The notes below the pieces were generated by a model. It had not been told where the DNA came from and searched no databases. It saw nothing but the letters and a program-made list of their open reading frames with translations. A program made the position numbers and the translations under genes. From positions 15,727,501 through 15,791,500 of the forward strand of contig NC_051094.1 in assembly GCF_901709675.1 (NCBI RefSeq): a DNA stretch of 64,000 nt, given 5' to 3'. Shown piece by piece: positions 47,800 through 59,299 of the stretch (position 1 is its first letter; each line of letters starts with the position of its first letter). The DNA comes from Syngnathus acus (Eukaryota; Chordata; Actinopteri; Syngnathiformes; Syngnathidae).

Positions 47800-48470
47800 C
47801 GTCTTCTTCACAGCTGCAGCCTCTGGGCCTCTCTCGCTGGCCCGCCAGCTGCAGTTCCCTGCCTTTTTGCCTCAACTGCAGCCTATGGTCTTGTTCGCTC
47901 GACCGCTCAACTGCAGCCTATGGTCTTGTTCACTCGATTGCTGCGGTCTCTGATCTCATCCTTTTGACAGCTGCAGTTCCTTGTCTCGACATCTGCAGTT
48001 CCCTGTCTCGTTGCTTCAACAGCTGTAGCTCCCTGTCTTATCACTTGGACAGCTGCAAACACCTGTTTTGTCATTTCGGCAGCTTGAGCACCAAGTCCAG
48101 TCTCCACGACAGCTACAGTCCTGACTCGAGTCACCTCGATAGCTACAGTCCTGAGTCTCGTCTCCTCAACAGCTGCAGATTCCTGTCTCGTCACTTTGAC
48201 AGTTGCATCTTCTAATCCCGTTGCCTCGACAGTTGCAGGTTTCTGGTCCGTTGCCTTGGCTGCTGCAGCCCCAAGTCCGGTCTCGTCGACAGCCAATGCA
48301 ACCTGTGGTCCCGTCGCCTCAGCAACCGCTGCGACATGCGGTCCCGTCGCCTCAACAGCCGCTGCGACCTGCGGTTCCGTCGCCTCAACAGCCGCTGCCC
48401 TGCGGTCCCGTCGCCTCGACTGCTGTGGCCTCCTGGCCCTGTCCTTTGATAGCCGCCACCCAATCTTGGT
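47800..48470. repeat. Degenerate CAGCTGCAG-type minisatellite
   Basis: Units of roughly 33-36 bp repeat about eighteen times (cagctgcagttccctgtctc, then cctcaacagccgctgcgacc), with higher identity in the right third. The minus strand is open for 224 aa (48581-47907) with a VEATGPQVAAA-like ~12-residue repeat. This is expected for a repeat whose unit is a multiple of three, so I do not call a gene. Confidence 0.65.
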
Positions 48471-50188
48471 CCAGCAGCACACGTCAGCTTGTGGGTGATT
48501 GACGGCTGTATCCAAAGTGCGGAACCAAACACATTTAAAAAAAAAAATGTTATATTTCCTTGCAGCTATGTATCCAAACATCAGAAACCTCTACACGGAC
48601 AATAGTCTCGTCCTCCCCGATCTTGCACAGTTTGCAACATGAACATATGAAAGGACTGAAAGAAACCTATATCAACCATGTTACTCCCCTTGCTCCCCAG
48701 CCAAGGACATACACAAGAATAATGAATATTTGGACACTTTATCAATTCAGAAACCAAAACTACAAATGTTTAACAATGGATTTGTGCCGTCTAATTAGTA
48801 GTATTGTAGCTTTCAGTCACAATTGCAAAACCTTCAACTAAATACAGTGTGTGTGGGAACCCAAATCCCTAAAAAACATTTTATTTCCACTGCATCATAC
48901 ACCCTTGGTTTGACAAAGCTCTACATAAAGCAAATGCTTTCCCACTGTCAAAACCAGGAACTATGAGGTGCCGTTCTTTCTATAATTTTTCCAATATGGA
49001 ACTCCACTTTTTTGCTGCAGTATTTTTTTTCTTGGTTCCTTCATTCTTGTTTTGAACAGAATGTGTCTCTAACCATGCCAAACAGCAATTTGGTGGAAGG
49101 TAAAAAGTGCAGCCCCTCATTCTCCTCCATCAGGGGTGTTTGTCTGTGCATCTTTTTAATCGTTTAGTGCAGCATAGTTTTCACAGTTTTCACCAATTAC
49201 ACTCTGAAATCCTTTGTATGGGCCAACCAGGTTCTTCCACCTCATATTCATCCAACAATACCTTTTCATCTTCCTCATAATGTTTCCAAAAAATTTCAAG
49301 CATGGTCATTTCTGAAATGTCTAAGTAAACAAGAGTCCCATGTGCACTTGCATTTTTGTGCGAAAAAAGGGCAACTGTACATCAATACGTGTGGATAATA
49401 TTTTTTGGAGCTTGTTTTAGAAAGACAAAGCAGGTCTGTAAGCAAATAATTAGGGCAAAAAACTGAGGTGGAGACTCTGCCAGAACATGAAGCTCTAAAA
49501 ATGAAAAGGAAGTCACATATGCGAGACTATGTCAGAATGTGTGTTTTTTGTGTGTGTACAAGCGCAGGGGGTGGGGATGGGATTCTTTCTGGATGGTTAG
49601 TCTTATCTTCATGCGCACTCACAATGTATGCTGCACCAGATGGTCACACAACACATAGTCACTAATGGCACCACTTGATCATGTCTGGCTTGTGCTATAA
49701 ATCAGTATATTAACAATGAACACATGTCATACATACAGTTTGATTGATCCCCATGTGACACATAAAGCCATTTCATGAAAAGAGAGGAAACACTCAGAGG
49801 ACCTTGTAGATTTAGCCGTGCGTGCCTGATTGATGGTCGACAGGAGAGATCTCCCAGACATTATCCTCAATTTATGATAGCTCTCATGTTAGTGTGTACA
49901 TCTTGTTTGTTTATTAAGACATTACACTGCTGCTGTCCATGTGGGGATTTAATTGGTCTGCTCCGTAAAGCTGCTTTCATTTTGAACATTTCGAGAAAAA
50001 AGTGGTTAGGAACTCTGAGGAGAATGAGCAATTTGACAGAGATGACGCGCACAAACACCACTACTACATTCGTCTTCTGTATTGCAGCCATTTGTGATAA
50101 TTTCTTAAAAGAATCAAAGTTGAACACGATATAAGAAAAAGACGCATGATGACAAAAATGATAATAATATAAATAATTATGATAAAGG
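48471..50188. other. Intergenic, unassigned
   Basis: No supported gene, repeat or RNA. Confidence 0.35.
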
Positions 50189-50508
50189 GTGTGTACTGGT
50201 TAGCACGTCCGCATCACAGTTAGGAGGGTGCGGGTTCGATTCCACCTCCCTGTGTGGAGTTTGCATGTTCCGGAGTGGGTTTTTTCCTGGCACTCCGGTT
50301 TCCTCCCGCATTCCAAAAACATGCATGGTATGCCAATTAAGTACTCCAAATTGCCCATTGTGTAAGAGCGGATGGTTGTTCGTCTCTGTGTGCTTGCGAT
50401 TGGCTGGCAACCGTTTCAGGGTGTCCCCCGCCTACTGCCCGATGACTTGGGATGGGCAGCACACCCGCGACCCCCATGGGGCCAAGCGGTACAGAAAATG
50501 GATGGATA
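50189..50508 (+). repeat. tRNA-derived SINE
   Basis: It has the head (gtgtactggttagcacgtcc, B box gggttcgattcc), body (ccggtttcctcccgcattcc, gcgattggctggcaaccgtt) and 3' end (ccaagcggtacagaaaatgg) of the same family as 36231. About 10% is missing internally. Confidence 0.85.
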
Positions 50509-51310
50509 ATAATCATAATAATAATCATAATAATTAATCATAATAACTTTTTAATTTCTCTTTAACATCTTAATTCATCACACAAATTTAGTGGCTAAAC
50601 TCAAGGGCACCCATTCATATTTTATGTTGGTGACCAATGATTGCCGAAAGAATACAAACACACAACAGCTCTGATTCTGGCTCATGGAGCATAGGCAGCC
50701 GTGTGTTTACGCAATCCTCAGAGGAGGCAAGGCAGGAAGTTGCCTCCTCCGGGCGACTCGTCTTCGGTTTTAACATAACTATAAAAATTCTGCGATTTTG
50801 GTTCAAAATAATACAATACTACTGAAATTAAAAGGAAAATGACTTTATAATAAAAACAATTGAATTTGTTTTGCCCCTTTTCATGATGGCAGGGTAGGCA
50901 TGGCCTCCCTTGCCTCCTCTGACCGTACGTCCCTGTTTGCCATACAATTAAAGTTCTAGTAAATATTAATCATTATTAGAGGCCCCCAACTGTGATGTGG
51001 CTTGCAATGAAAATAAGTGTTTGATCATGACATTTTATTCACAGTGGCTCGCTAAATATTCATATTTCTTGACCTCTTGCAAATTGTGTTACATAAAAAC
51101 CTCTATCGTAATTTGGAAAATGCATTTTATTGAGATTTCCTGTGATTGACACAAACCTACAGAAGAATATGGGAGAGAAAAACTGTTCCATTTCAATTTA
51201 TTAATAATATAAATCTAAATTATTTGGCATACAAAAGTATCACCCCCATTTACTCTGATACCCCAAGATACTGTACAATACAGTGATCATTTTTGTAATT
51301 TTTAAAGATG
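50509..51310. other. Intergenic, unassigned
   Basis: A short (ATA/ATC) run near 50505-50540. No gene. Confidence 0.35.
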
Positions 51311-51805
51311 GTAGCGAGGCGGCTCGGTACTGGTTAGCATGTCCGCCTCACAGTTAGGAGGGTGCGGCTTCAATTCCACCTCTGGCCCTCCCTGTGAGGA
51401 GTTTGCATGTTCTCCCTGTGCCCGCGTAAATTTCCTCTGGCCACACCGGTTTCTTCCCACATCCCAAAGACATGCTTCGTAGGCCGATTGAGCACTCCAA
51501 ATTGCCCCTAGGTGTGAGTGCAAGTGCAGCGGATGGTTGTTCGTCTCTGTGTGACCTGCAATTGGCTGGCAACTAGTTCAGGATGTCCCCTGCCTACTGC
51601 CCAATGACTGCTGGGATAGGCTTCAGCACGCCCGCGATAGGCTCCAGCACGGCCGCGACCCCCGTGGGGACAAAGCGGTACAGAAGATGGATGGATGGAT
51701 GGATGGATGGATGGATGGATGGATGGATGGATGGATGGATGGATGGATGGATGGATGGATGGATGGATGGATGGATGGATGGATGGATGGATGGATGGAT
51801 GGATA
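51311..51805 (+). repeat. tRNA-derived SINE with expanded (TGGA)n tail
   Basis: Complete copy: head ggcggctcggtactggttag, B box gcttcaattccac (decayed), the usual body, an internal 20-bp doubling near 51620-51655 (ataggcttcagcacgcccgc and its repeat), then about 29 TGGA units (51687-51805). Confidence 0.88.
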
Positions 51806-52265
51806 AAGGTGGTAGCGATACAAGCCAAAAGTCAGTTCTATGATTTGAAAAATTGTCTTGTAGCGAATACTTTTGGACACAACAGTTTTCAAATTTTTAT
51901 TTCTCACAAAAGTTTGACTTTTTGTCATGCCATCGAATAGTGAATTGGTGATTTGTCTCCTTTGGGTATTTGTAGCTAAAAGATGGTGGTGAAACATGTC
52001 AGCCTCCTGTAAGATGATAAATATTATACACAACTGGTGATTACTAGTGAGGGTGTAATAATAGGTTTTTTGACTGATACAATACATGGTGATATAAGGC
52101 CAAACAATTCAACACAAATTGGGAAAGATACAATTCGATCCGATAAAAGTGACTCTGACACAATAACTCCATATTCGAATAGCGCAACAATGGGTTTTCT
52201 ATTAATAAAGCCATACTAATTAGAGATAACCTTTTTATCCATTCAATTATATTTTAAAATTTGTT
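51806..52265. other. Intergenic, unassigned
   Basis: No signal recognised. Confidence 0.35.
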
Positions 52266-52450
52266 TCAACCTTATCCATTTGTGTGGAGGGTTGCGGGCG
52301 GTGCTGGAGCCTAGTCTCGCTGACATCTACACCCTGAACTGGTCACCAGCCAGTAACAGTGCACATATAGAAACAAACAACCAATCCCAATCACCCACCT
52401 GCACACTGCTACTGAGCAGGAATCGATCAAAAGCTCCCCGGACGCAAGTT
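52266..52450 (-). repeat. SINE 3'-body fragment, minus strand
   Basis: gtggagggttgcgggcggtg, ctggagcctagtctcgctga and ccctgaactggtcaccagcc are the reverse complement of the SINE body (ggctggcaaccggttcaggg ... gggataggctccagca). Confidence 0.65.
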
Positions 52451-53944
52451 AGGCGAGTGTACCCCTACACCAAAAAAACCAACAACATTGATACGAGCAT
52501 AAGCTAGTTTAATTAATACTTTAGCATAAAGTGCAGCACAAATAGCAACTTCTTTTTTATACTCTAATTTTCTTATCAGAATAAGAGTTCCTTTTATGCA
52601 CTAAAACATCAATGTAAAAAAAACGCTTGTGGAGCAAAAGATATGGATATAAATAGCAAACTATATTCTCACAGTCAATTAATTATCCTGCTGCTGTAAT
52701 TGTTCTGTAAAAAGAACAACATGTTACATATTCTAAAAAATATATCAGCTGGTCTACGTGTTGTCTGGCAGCAAACCTCTATAGTGTAGTGTAGTTAAAA
52801 AAACAACAACCTCCAAGAAAGATTATTCCCCTTTCCCCGGTGTTCTGATTTTGGTGGGTCAAATAGATTATAAAATCCATGTACCCCCTGCAATGTGCTC
52901 ACGTACTAGTCATCGCTGTTTGGTGCAACGAATGAGTATTTGTATGGAGATCTCTGTGTGAGTGGTCAGCAAACGCACCTAGAGTAAATTGCACGTTTGT
53001 GTAGTTCTTTTGCCTCGACACGCAGGGATTTATTGCATGGCGCATGCACCTTTTTTTGCAAACCCTTATTTATAAAACCAGAACTCAAAAGACTTAAATG
53101 TGTATTCTTTGTGTCTTTAAATAAAAACATGCAAGTAATGTCACATTCAATGTGTGCTGGGCCTGCTGCTGCAGGGCTAACAACATTGGCATAATAACTG
53201 TGGAATTGCATTGCAAAATTGTTGTGTTCTCGTTATATTTCACTGGGCATTTGCAACGGCTATAGATGGCACTGTCTCGTCAAGACGATTTCGTTTCTTT
53301 TCCTTTCCCACAAAAGCGAACACACTACGTCATCACGTCTACTCCTCCTTATCGCCATTATTGTCTCGGTTGCGTGCTTAACGTATATCTGCGGCACCCT
53401 CGAGCTGTGGGTATAATGTATACGAGGGAAAACAAATTAAAGTTGACTAAATTTAACATTCAAATGAATAAAATTGACAATGTATAGGAAATTTTTTGTC
53501 AAAAGTGATCTCATTAATTATATCGATTAGATCAATTGATGATTGTGTCGATGTGGGGCCAGCATTGACGTAAATGAGTCTGTTCTCATTGTAGCTGGAT
53601 CGCAAGGTAGACATGGCGGATTCAACAAATGTATTATTATTTCCCTAATTAGTAGGCATACATAATCATCCCAAACCCTGTCTTGTTCTTTCATCAAGAT
53701 CTGGACAAAGACCTTTCTAGTCCTCCTAAACTTGAATTTGTGTGAACAATTCATTGGAAGAATTCCAAATCTGTCCCCAACTCAGCCTCTTTCTGCATGT
53801 GTTCAAAAGGAGATGTGGGGCATGGGTATTATTGTGCACATGACATTTGAGACGCCTGTCAGTAAAAGATCTATATTTAGCTAGCAGGGGGCCAAGGTGA
53901 CTTGGTGTAATGACAACATCCAGATACATTCGACTGGACCCTGT
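52451..53944. other. Intergenic, unassigned
   Basis: A+T-rich; no gene supported. Confidence 0.35.
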
Positions 53945-54095
53945 ACTTTTTCATCTACTGTTGCTGCTGCCGCCGCTCCCGCTGCTGATGCTGCCACTGT
54001 TGGTGCCACCGTTGCTGCAGCTGCCGCCGCTGCTGCCGCCGCCACTACTGCCACCGCCGCTGCCGCTACCGCTGGTGCTGCCGCGATGTGCCAGT
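53945..54095. repeat. (GCY)n trinucleotide-rich tract
   Basis: About 50 imperfect GCT/GCC/ACC triplets. The plus strand reads Ala-rich in one frame and Leu/Pro-rich in another, and the minus strand is also open. Real coding status is undecidable from this alone. Confidence 0.8.
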
Positions 54096-54490
54096 CAGAG
54101 AAAGCAGAGGCCGGACCTGGCTGACCTAAGCAGTCCCGGCCCACCGGTGAGTGAAGCCATCTTGGTAGCCCATGTCAACATCAGACTACATTATCACAGG
54201 CGAGTTAAACGATCCATGGAACCTGCCCCGAATCCCTTCGCCACGCTGGAGATATGCTCCTTACACACTTCCCCATCTTCTTTAGGCGCTGGCCATGTGT
54301 CTTCCAGGATGTGACGGAGAAAACAGCCTGCCCTACACTCATGAGGATCCTAGATGAACATTTCTTCCCCATTGACCCCGAGGGGGTGATGCCAGATATT
54401 CTATGTGGCCAGATGGTCTTGAATTGCCATGAGAATGGCATGGCTGTGGTTATGCCTCAGCTGAGTGTGAGGGTGCTTATGTGAAGGGGG
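54096..54490 (+). other. Coding-like stretch of unknown identity
   Basis: Downstream of the GCY tract the sequence is G+C-balanced and word-rich. A frame at 54254-54484 (LLTHFPIFFRRWPCVFQDV, EKTACPTLMRILDEHFFPID, PEGVMPDILCGQMVLNCHEN) has plausible amino-acid composition and a possible acceptor (tctttag, 54279-54285). No family is recognised. It could be an exon of an unrecognised gene, a decayed pseudogene, or chance. Confidence 0.25.
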
Positions 54491-55635
54491 TCATCTGTCC
54501 TGATATCAGAGAAAGAGAAAGATGGCTATGTATTGACAATCTGCACATTCTTGCTCATAGAGCACATTTGCAGTACGTAATCAAACGCTGAGGTCCAGTA
54601 TTTGCACATTGAGTTTTCATTAATTTTGTCCTGGAAAAAAAATAACAATAACCCCCACAACAGATTTGGTACCAACAACGACGATGTGCTTGAAGTGGAA
54701 TCTTTTCTTTTATCAGAGGTGAGGTGCAGATTTTAGGGCTCGCTGCGCAATGACCAATTTGGCAGACCGGTGTCCACCAAGCGGGGCGGGCAAGTGCAGC
54801 AGAAGGAGTGTCATGAGATGCGACAATTTGGAGGCAGAAAGTCAATCTAACCTTATGCCTGCCGAGACCACGGCCAAAACTGACATGGAGTGAGACGGCT
54901 GCTCTTAGGTGACACATTGTGACTCCGTAAATATTGAAAGGACGAGTGAGCGAGTGAGCACCAAGCACTCTGAATCATTGTATTATTTTCTTAAATCATT
55001 CCGATGAGGGTCACGGCAATGGATGATCAGGTGGAGGCAGTGTACAAGTGCCCGTTTTATGGTATAGATGTGATTCTGCCATCTTGAGAAGAGCCACGTT
55101 CATGATTGATGTCAGTCATGACCATCCCCACATAGGCACAACTCACTTTCGCACATCCGCCAGCCTGCCCTTGTTCCCAACATCAGGTCCTCCCCACCCC
55201 CGCAAAGGTTTATGCCACACGCTTGTACAGGATTTACGTCAGTCATCAAAACAGGGCCCTCAATCTTTGCTCCAAATTTCTAATGGTATTTAATATTTAG
55301 GAATTTTAGCCATTGTAAACAGACGACTATTTTCTACTATTTTCCACCCCACAAGATGCTTCTGGTTAAAAGAAGCAGACTCGATTATGGAGGCTATTTC
55401 TGTACTTAAATAGGCACACATATGGCGCTCAGCATATTGGGTGCATGCATGATAAAACAGAGTATACAAAAATGGTAACAGGAGCAGGACAGTGAGTTTG
55501 GTTGTACTTTATTCTATTACTAAGTAAAACACTGTACTCACATTATTGTTCATCAATCTTCATCCACAATTCCATCTTGCAGTGGTGGCAAAGATTAGTT
55601 CGCCAAAAAACATTTTGACATGTCCAGATTGTGGT
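54491..55635. other. Intergenic, unassigned
   Basis: No supported gene. Confidence 0.35.
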
Positions 55636-55815
55636 CAGGCCAACTCGCCTGACCACAATGTCATTTAAAACCTATGGGCCATTGTCAAGCAGAGATTTTG
55701 CAACACAAAGCTGACTGACTCTGCTGGACCAATTCAAGCCTGGGAATCTGTCGGTGCAGAAACTTGCTAGAAGATGGTCAAATCGACTTTGGGCAACTTT
55801 TAAATGCGTCAGGCT
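55636..55815 (+). pseudogene. Old Tc1/mariner transposase relic
   Basis: One plus-strand frame reads QANSPDHNVI*NLWAIVKQR, then FCNTK, SAGPIQAWESVGAETC*KMV and KSTLGNF*MRQA*. It aligns by eye with the WPANSPDLNPIENLWAIVK catalytic C-terminus of Tc1 transposases. Four stops, one of them at the position of the catalytic Glu, show long decay. It is clearly older than the element at 41841. Confidence 0.7.
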
Positions 55816-55916
55816 TAGGATAAATTAACTTCATTGACTCAAAGGTGCTTCCATATACCAAAGGGGACCTTTGCATTTGCGCACTTGCGCCTTCATCAGA
55901 GTATCACTGGTGTCGC

Positions 55917-55957
55917 GTCTTTATCAGCTGTTGAATCATTCAACAGCTGATAAAGAC
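55917..55957. repeat. Perfect 41-nt palindrome (20-bp arms, 1-nt centre)
   Basis: Arm 55917-55936 (gtctttatcagctgttgaat) is followed by a single C and its exact reverse complement. Pairing continues outward imperfectly for about six more bases. Each arm holds a CAGCTG E-box. It is followed by cacgccgaaacatgtcaggt, a phrase reminiscent of retroelement 3' ends, so it may belong to an unrecognised repeat. Confidence 0.9.
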
Positions 55958-56154
55958 ACGTCACACCTACACGCCGAAACATGTCAGGTAAATAAAACAA
56001 CCTAAATCATTTGTCTGTGATAAAATAACTAGTCAACAGGCAAAAAATCTTGGTCTTGGTTTTCCAAAGTAAATCAAATCAGTCTGCTTTCATTGAGCAC
56101 AGGGTATTAACTGTTGACAAAGACCAAAGTCTGAGGATTTGAACAATTTTAAAT

Positions 56155-56190
56155 TAAAAAAGGCATCCATCCATTTTCTGAACTGCTTAA
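56155..56190 (-). repeat. Short SINE-tail fragment
   Basis: ggcatccatccattttctga then actgcttaat is the reverse complement of a retroposon tail (aagcggttcagaaaatggatgg). Confidence 0.5.
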
Positions 56191-56199
56191 TCAAATAAT

Positions 56200-56745
56200 T
56201 TATCAATTATGCCAGTTCATATACACACAGACAATGTCAAACTTAGGCTAAACGATTCCCCTTGCCTTGAATGGTCCACTTTTTGATAAAGTTGGTTGTA
56301 TATCAGGACTTGGAGGAAAGGAAAGCTTGGAGCTTGGGGTCAGCTGCTTAAAGTGTGCCTATACATTCTCGCGTTTGCCTCAAGGGTCCTTACTTGTGCC
56401 ATGTGGGAAAGTTTTGCCAACATTGCCACCTACTTACCACTGCCAAAATTACAATACCTAAGCGTCTGCGTCGCCGCACGGTAGTTAATGAACGTTGCAT
56501 TGAGTTGCATGCACTGCCAACTTATCTTGGTGATTGTGTATAAGCACATTTACTTGACCCAAAGAAGCACGGCTTTTATTTCAATCACATGTCACAGTTT
56601 TTATTGATAGTAAGTATACCACAAAAGTTTGTGTTAAAAGAAAACTTGAACATTTCAAAAAATCTCGCCTAACTTTTATTTCAATGATACACAAAATCTG
56701 ACTTGTCAGCAATGAAAACTAAAGACTTGGGACAAGTGTAATGAA
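56200..56745 (-). other. 3' flank/UTR of beta-tubulin copy A, duplicated at 63090 and 61874
   Basis: This block matches 63090-63727 nearly base for base (for example ttggaggaaaggaaagcttg and caatgatacacaaaatctga). It also matches the reverse complement of about 61960-62390. On the minus strand it lies just after the stop codon and includes AATAAA-type signals (tgaaataaaagc), so it is the 3' UTR shared by all three tubulin copies. Confidence 0.85.
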
Positions 56746-58778
56746 TTACATTGCTGGGAGCGGAGGGCGGGGGGGCATCTTGAGGCCACGAGAGGGAACG
56801 TCACACACTGCGGTCTTGATGTTGTTGGGGATACATCCGACAAAGTCACGACTATTTTTGTTCTGCACTCTGCGCAGCTCCTCATGCACCTCCTTCATGG
56901 ACATGTGGCCACGGAAGATGGCAGTAGCGGTCAGAAAGCGCCCTTGGCGTGGGTCACAGGCAACCATCATGTTTCTGGCATCGAACACCTGCTGGGTTAG
57001 CTTGCGGAGTGTGACGGCCCTGTATTGATGTCTGTCTTTGCTTGTGATGGGTGCAATGCCTGGTATGAGAACGTGCAGACGGGGGTAGGGCACCATGTTG
57101 ACAGCCAGTATACGCAGGTCAGTGTCGTGCAGTCCAGGGAATCTGAGGCAGGCTCATGGTGGCACAGACCAGGTGGTTAAAGTCGTCGTAGGAGCGAGTA
57201 GTGAGTTTCAGTATACGGAAGCAGATATCGTACAGAGACTCATTGTCAAAGCAGATGGTCTTGTCTGTCTTCTGTATCAGCTGGGGGACCGACAGCATAG
57301 CATTGTAGGGCTCAAGCTGCATGTCGTATTCTTTAGAAGGCACCACGCTGAAAGTGTTCATGATCCGGGCTGGGTACTCCTCACGAATTTTGCTGATGAG
57401 CAGAGTGCCCAGTCCGGAGCCGGTACCACCACCTAGTGAATGTGTGAGCTGGAAACCTTGCAGGCAGTCACAGCTCTCAGCCTCGTTCCTCACCACATCC
57501 AGGACAGACTCCACCAATTCCGCACCTGTTGTGTAATGACCCCTAGCCCAGTTGCCACCGGTACTACTCCAGCCTGTACACTTTTTAAAAAAATAAAATA
57601 AAAATGAAAAAACGCGCTTGACACCTATGACTGCCACATCACATGGAAATAGCATGAAACAATTACAATCTCTTACCAAAGACAAAATTGTCTGGTCTGA
57701 AGACCTGGCCAAAGAGTTCATTGTGCCTTGCTCCAGGTCAACCAGTACTGCCCGGGAAACATACTTTCCACCTATGAAAGCAGTGAGGTGTATAAATATT
57801 TTGGCAGTCATTACCACACAATAAATAAATCTTACCTGAAGTTTCATTGTAGTACACATTGACCCTATCCAACTGCAGGTCACTGTCACCTTGGTATGTG
57901 CCAGTTTGGTCAATGCCATGCTCATCACTGATCACTTCCCAAAACTAAAGACAAAAAAGACATGAACATCTGGTAAAAAGAGTAAACTGTTCCATTTTGT
58001 GGCACAATTGTTTTGATTATCTTTCTTGTGGCGTGCATATATCTACTCTAAAATACATCATGGGGAATACGCATTAAACTCCATTACCCAACCCTCAGTG
58101 TGATTGTGGTAAAAAAAAGAAAAAATCTCAAAATGGAAGATTTAGTTGTAGGCAAAAATATTCTTTAAAGAACTCCAGAGTAATGGAAACACAGCTGTAT
58201 TTTTCTTCGAAGTTATGACATAAAGCCAGCTGTCTTGATAACTCGATGTACATTTTCTCAGAGCCTGTTTTCTCATTACATGAAAAAGTACGCAACACAT
58301 TTACGTATGAGACTGGTTCACCGAACACCTAAAATGCATCAACGCCACTGCAGGTCTCATTCCATGTGCCATACTGTTCGAGAAAAGCCAGCTTGCAAAC
58401 TTACAAAGCGATCCCATTACAAGTGTGGCGATCTTAATGGTATTGTAGTCTTGAGGCAAAACGTTTTAAACAAATAAAGCTTCAATCCAAGATTTCATCC
58501 AAAATTGCCGCAACATGGTCAATAAGTGCACTGGAAGCGTCATTTGCGCTTCCTAATGTTCGTCTGCCATTGAAATGAAAAAGCTGGCTTGACAGCAATT
58601 AGAATTAAACCAAAAGAATTCTATATAAGTTGCAGACAATCATCGTCTTTGTTTAAGAGAAAAATGAATCAAGGACCAAAATCATATAAAACTTCAACAA
58701 CGAAAACAGGTATTGACTAACCTTCGCAACAATGCTGTTTCCACATTCACCAACCTGTAGATGCACAATTCCTCCCAT
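56746..58778 (-). pseudogene. Beta-tubulin copy A, frameshifted and C-terminally deleted
   Basis: Minus-strand exons sit at normal beta-tubulin positions. Exon 1 is 58722-58778 (57 nt, MGGIVHLQVGECGNSIVAK). Exon 2 is 57836-57944 (109 nt, [20 protein letters not shown]). Exon 3 is 57677-57771 and exon 4 is 56746-57573, with GT/AG borders. Exon 3 is 95 nt instead of 111, so 16 nt are lost and the frame breaks after GTMNS. Exon 4 keeps the [10 protein letters not shown] nucleotide-binding loop and [13 protein letters not shown] second deletion after CATMS (expected SGVTTCLRFPG) shifts the frame again, and a third, of about 240 bp, fuses SRGLKM directly to 3' UTR sequence, removing the last ~80 codons (helices H11-H12 and the acidic tail). 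An intact product is impossible without non-standard events. Even the first exon has unusual changes (Gly at position 2, Glu for Gln at 11). Confidence 0.9.
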
Positions 58779-58789
58779 TTTTTTTTTGT

Positions 58790-59155
58790 GTGTGCCCAAT
58801 AAAAGCCTGTCTCAAGTCTGATCTCGCAACGCTCACATGCAAAAGGCTTTAATGCCTCTTCTTTTGAACGTAAACTACGCTGTTATTGGTTGAGACTGAT
58901 ATAAAATACTTCAGGACAAGCTTTCTCACAACAAAATTGGTCAATTCTCAACTCTTGATCATGCAAATGCGATTGTTCAGCTTTATTTACAAGAGGAAAA
59001 TTAATTTCAGGGTTTAAGGAAATAATTTTATCATCTTTTTATTGGTTGAGTATGTACTTCAAGACAAGCTTTCTCACAACAAAAGTGCTCAAGTCTTGAT
59101 CATGCAAATGCAATTGGTCAGCTTTCAGAAAACTGATTCATGTTCGGGGTTTTAG
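58790..59155. promoter_or_regulatory. Region between head-to-head tubulin copies, with a duplicated octamer block
   Basis: Two diverged copies of a ~130-bp segment (about 58891-59020 and 59041-59155) share caagctttctcacaacaaaa and cttgatcatgcaaatgc. Each holds a POU octamer ATGCAAAT (58961-58968 and 59102-59109). A CCAAT box (ATTGG at 58883) also lies here. It is upstream of copy A on the minus strand, so it is probably the old promoter. Confidence 0.5.
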
Positions 59156-59164
59156 GAAAGTTTT

Positions 59165-59275
59165 ATCCGTCCGTCCATCCATCCATCCATCCATCCATCC
59201 ATCCATCCATCCATCCATCCATCCATCTTCTGTACCGCTTTGTCCCCACGGGGGTCGCGGGCGTGCTGGAATCAA
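59165..59275 (-). repeat. SINE 3' end with (CCAT)n tail, minus strand
   Basis: About 15 CCAT units followed by ttctgtaccgctttgtcccc and acgggggtcgcgggcgtgctgg, the reverse complement of the SINE 3' end. Confidence 0.8.
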
Positions 59276-59299
59276 TCATTTTTGTAATGTTCAGTTTGC

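Noticed and set aside
47907-48581. 224-aa protein as a gene
   Set aside because: Follows directly from the minisatellite unit length; no recognised domain, so kept only as a finding.
55048-55293. 81-aa ORF
   Set aside because: No motif, no splice context; composition like surrounding DNA.
57095-57536. Plus-strand frames opposite the beta-tubulin exon 4
   Set aside because: Antisense shadows of conserved coding sequence.
56746-58778. Copy A as a functional divergent beta-tubulin
   Set aside because: Two frameshifting deletions and loss of the last ~80 residues; alternative splicing cannot repair these.
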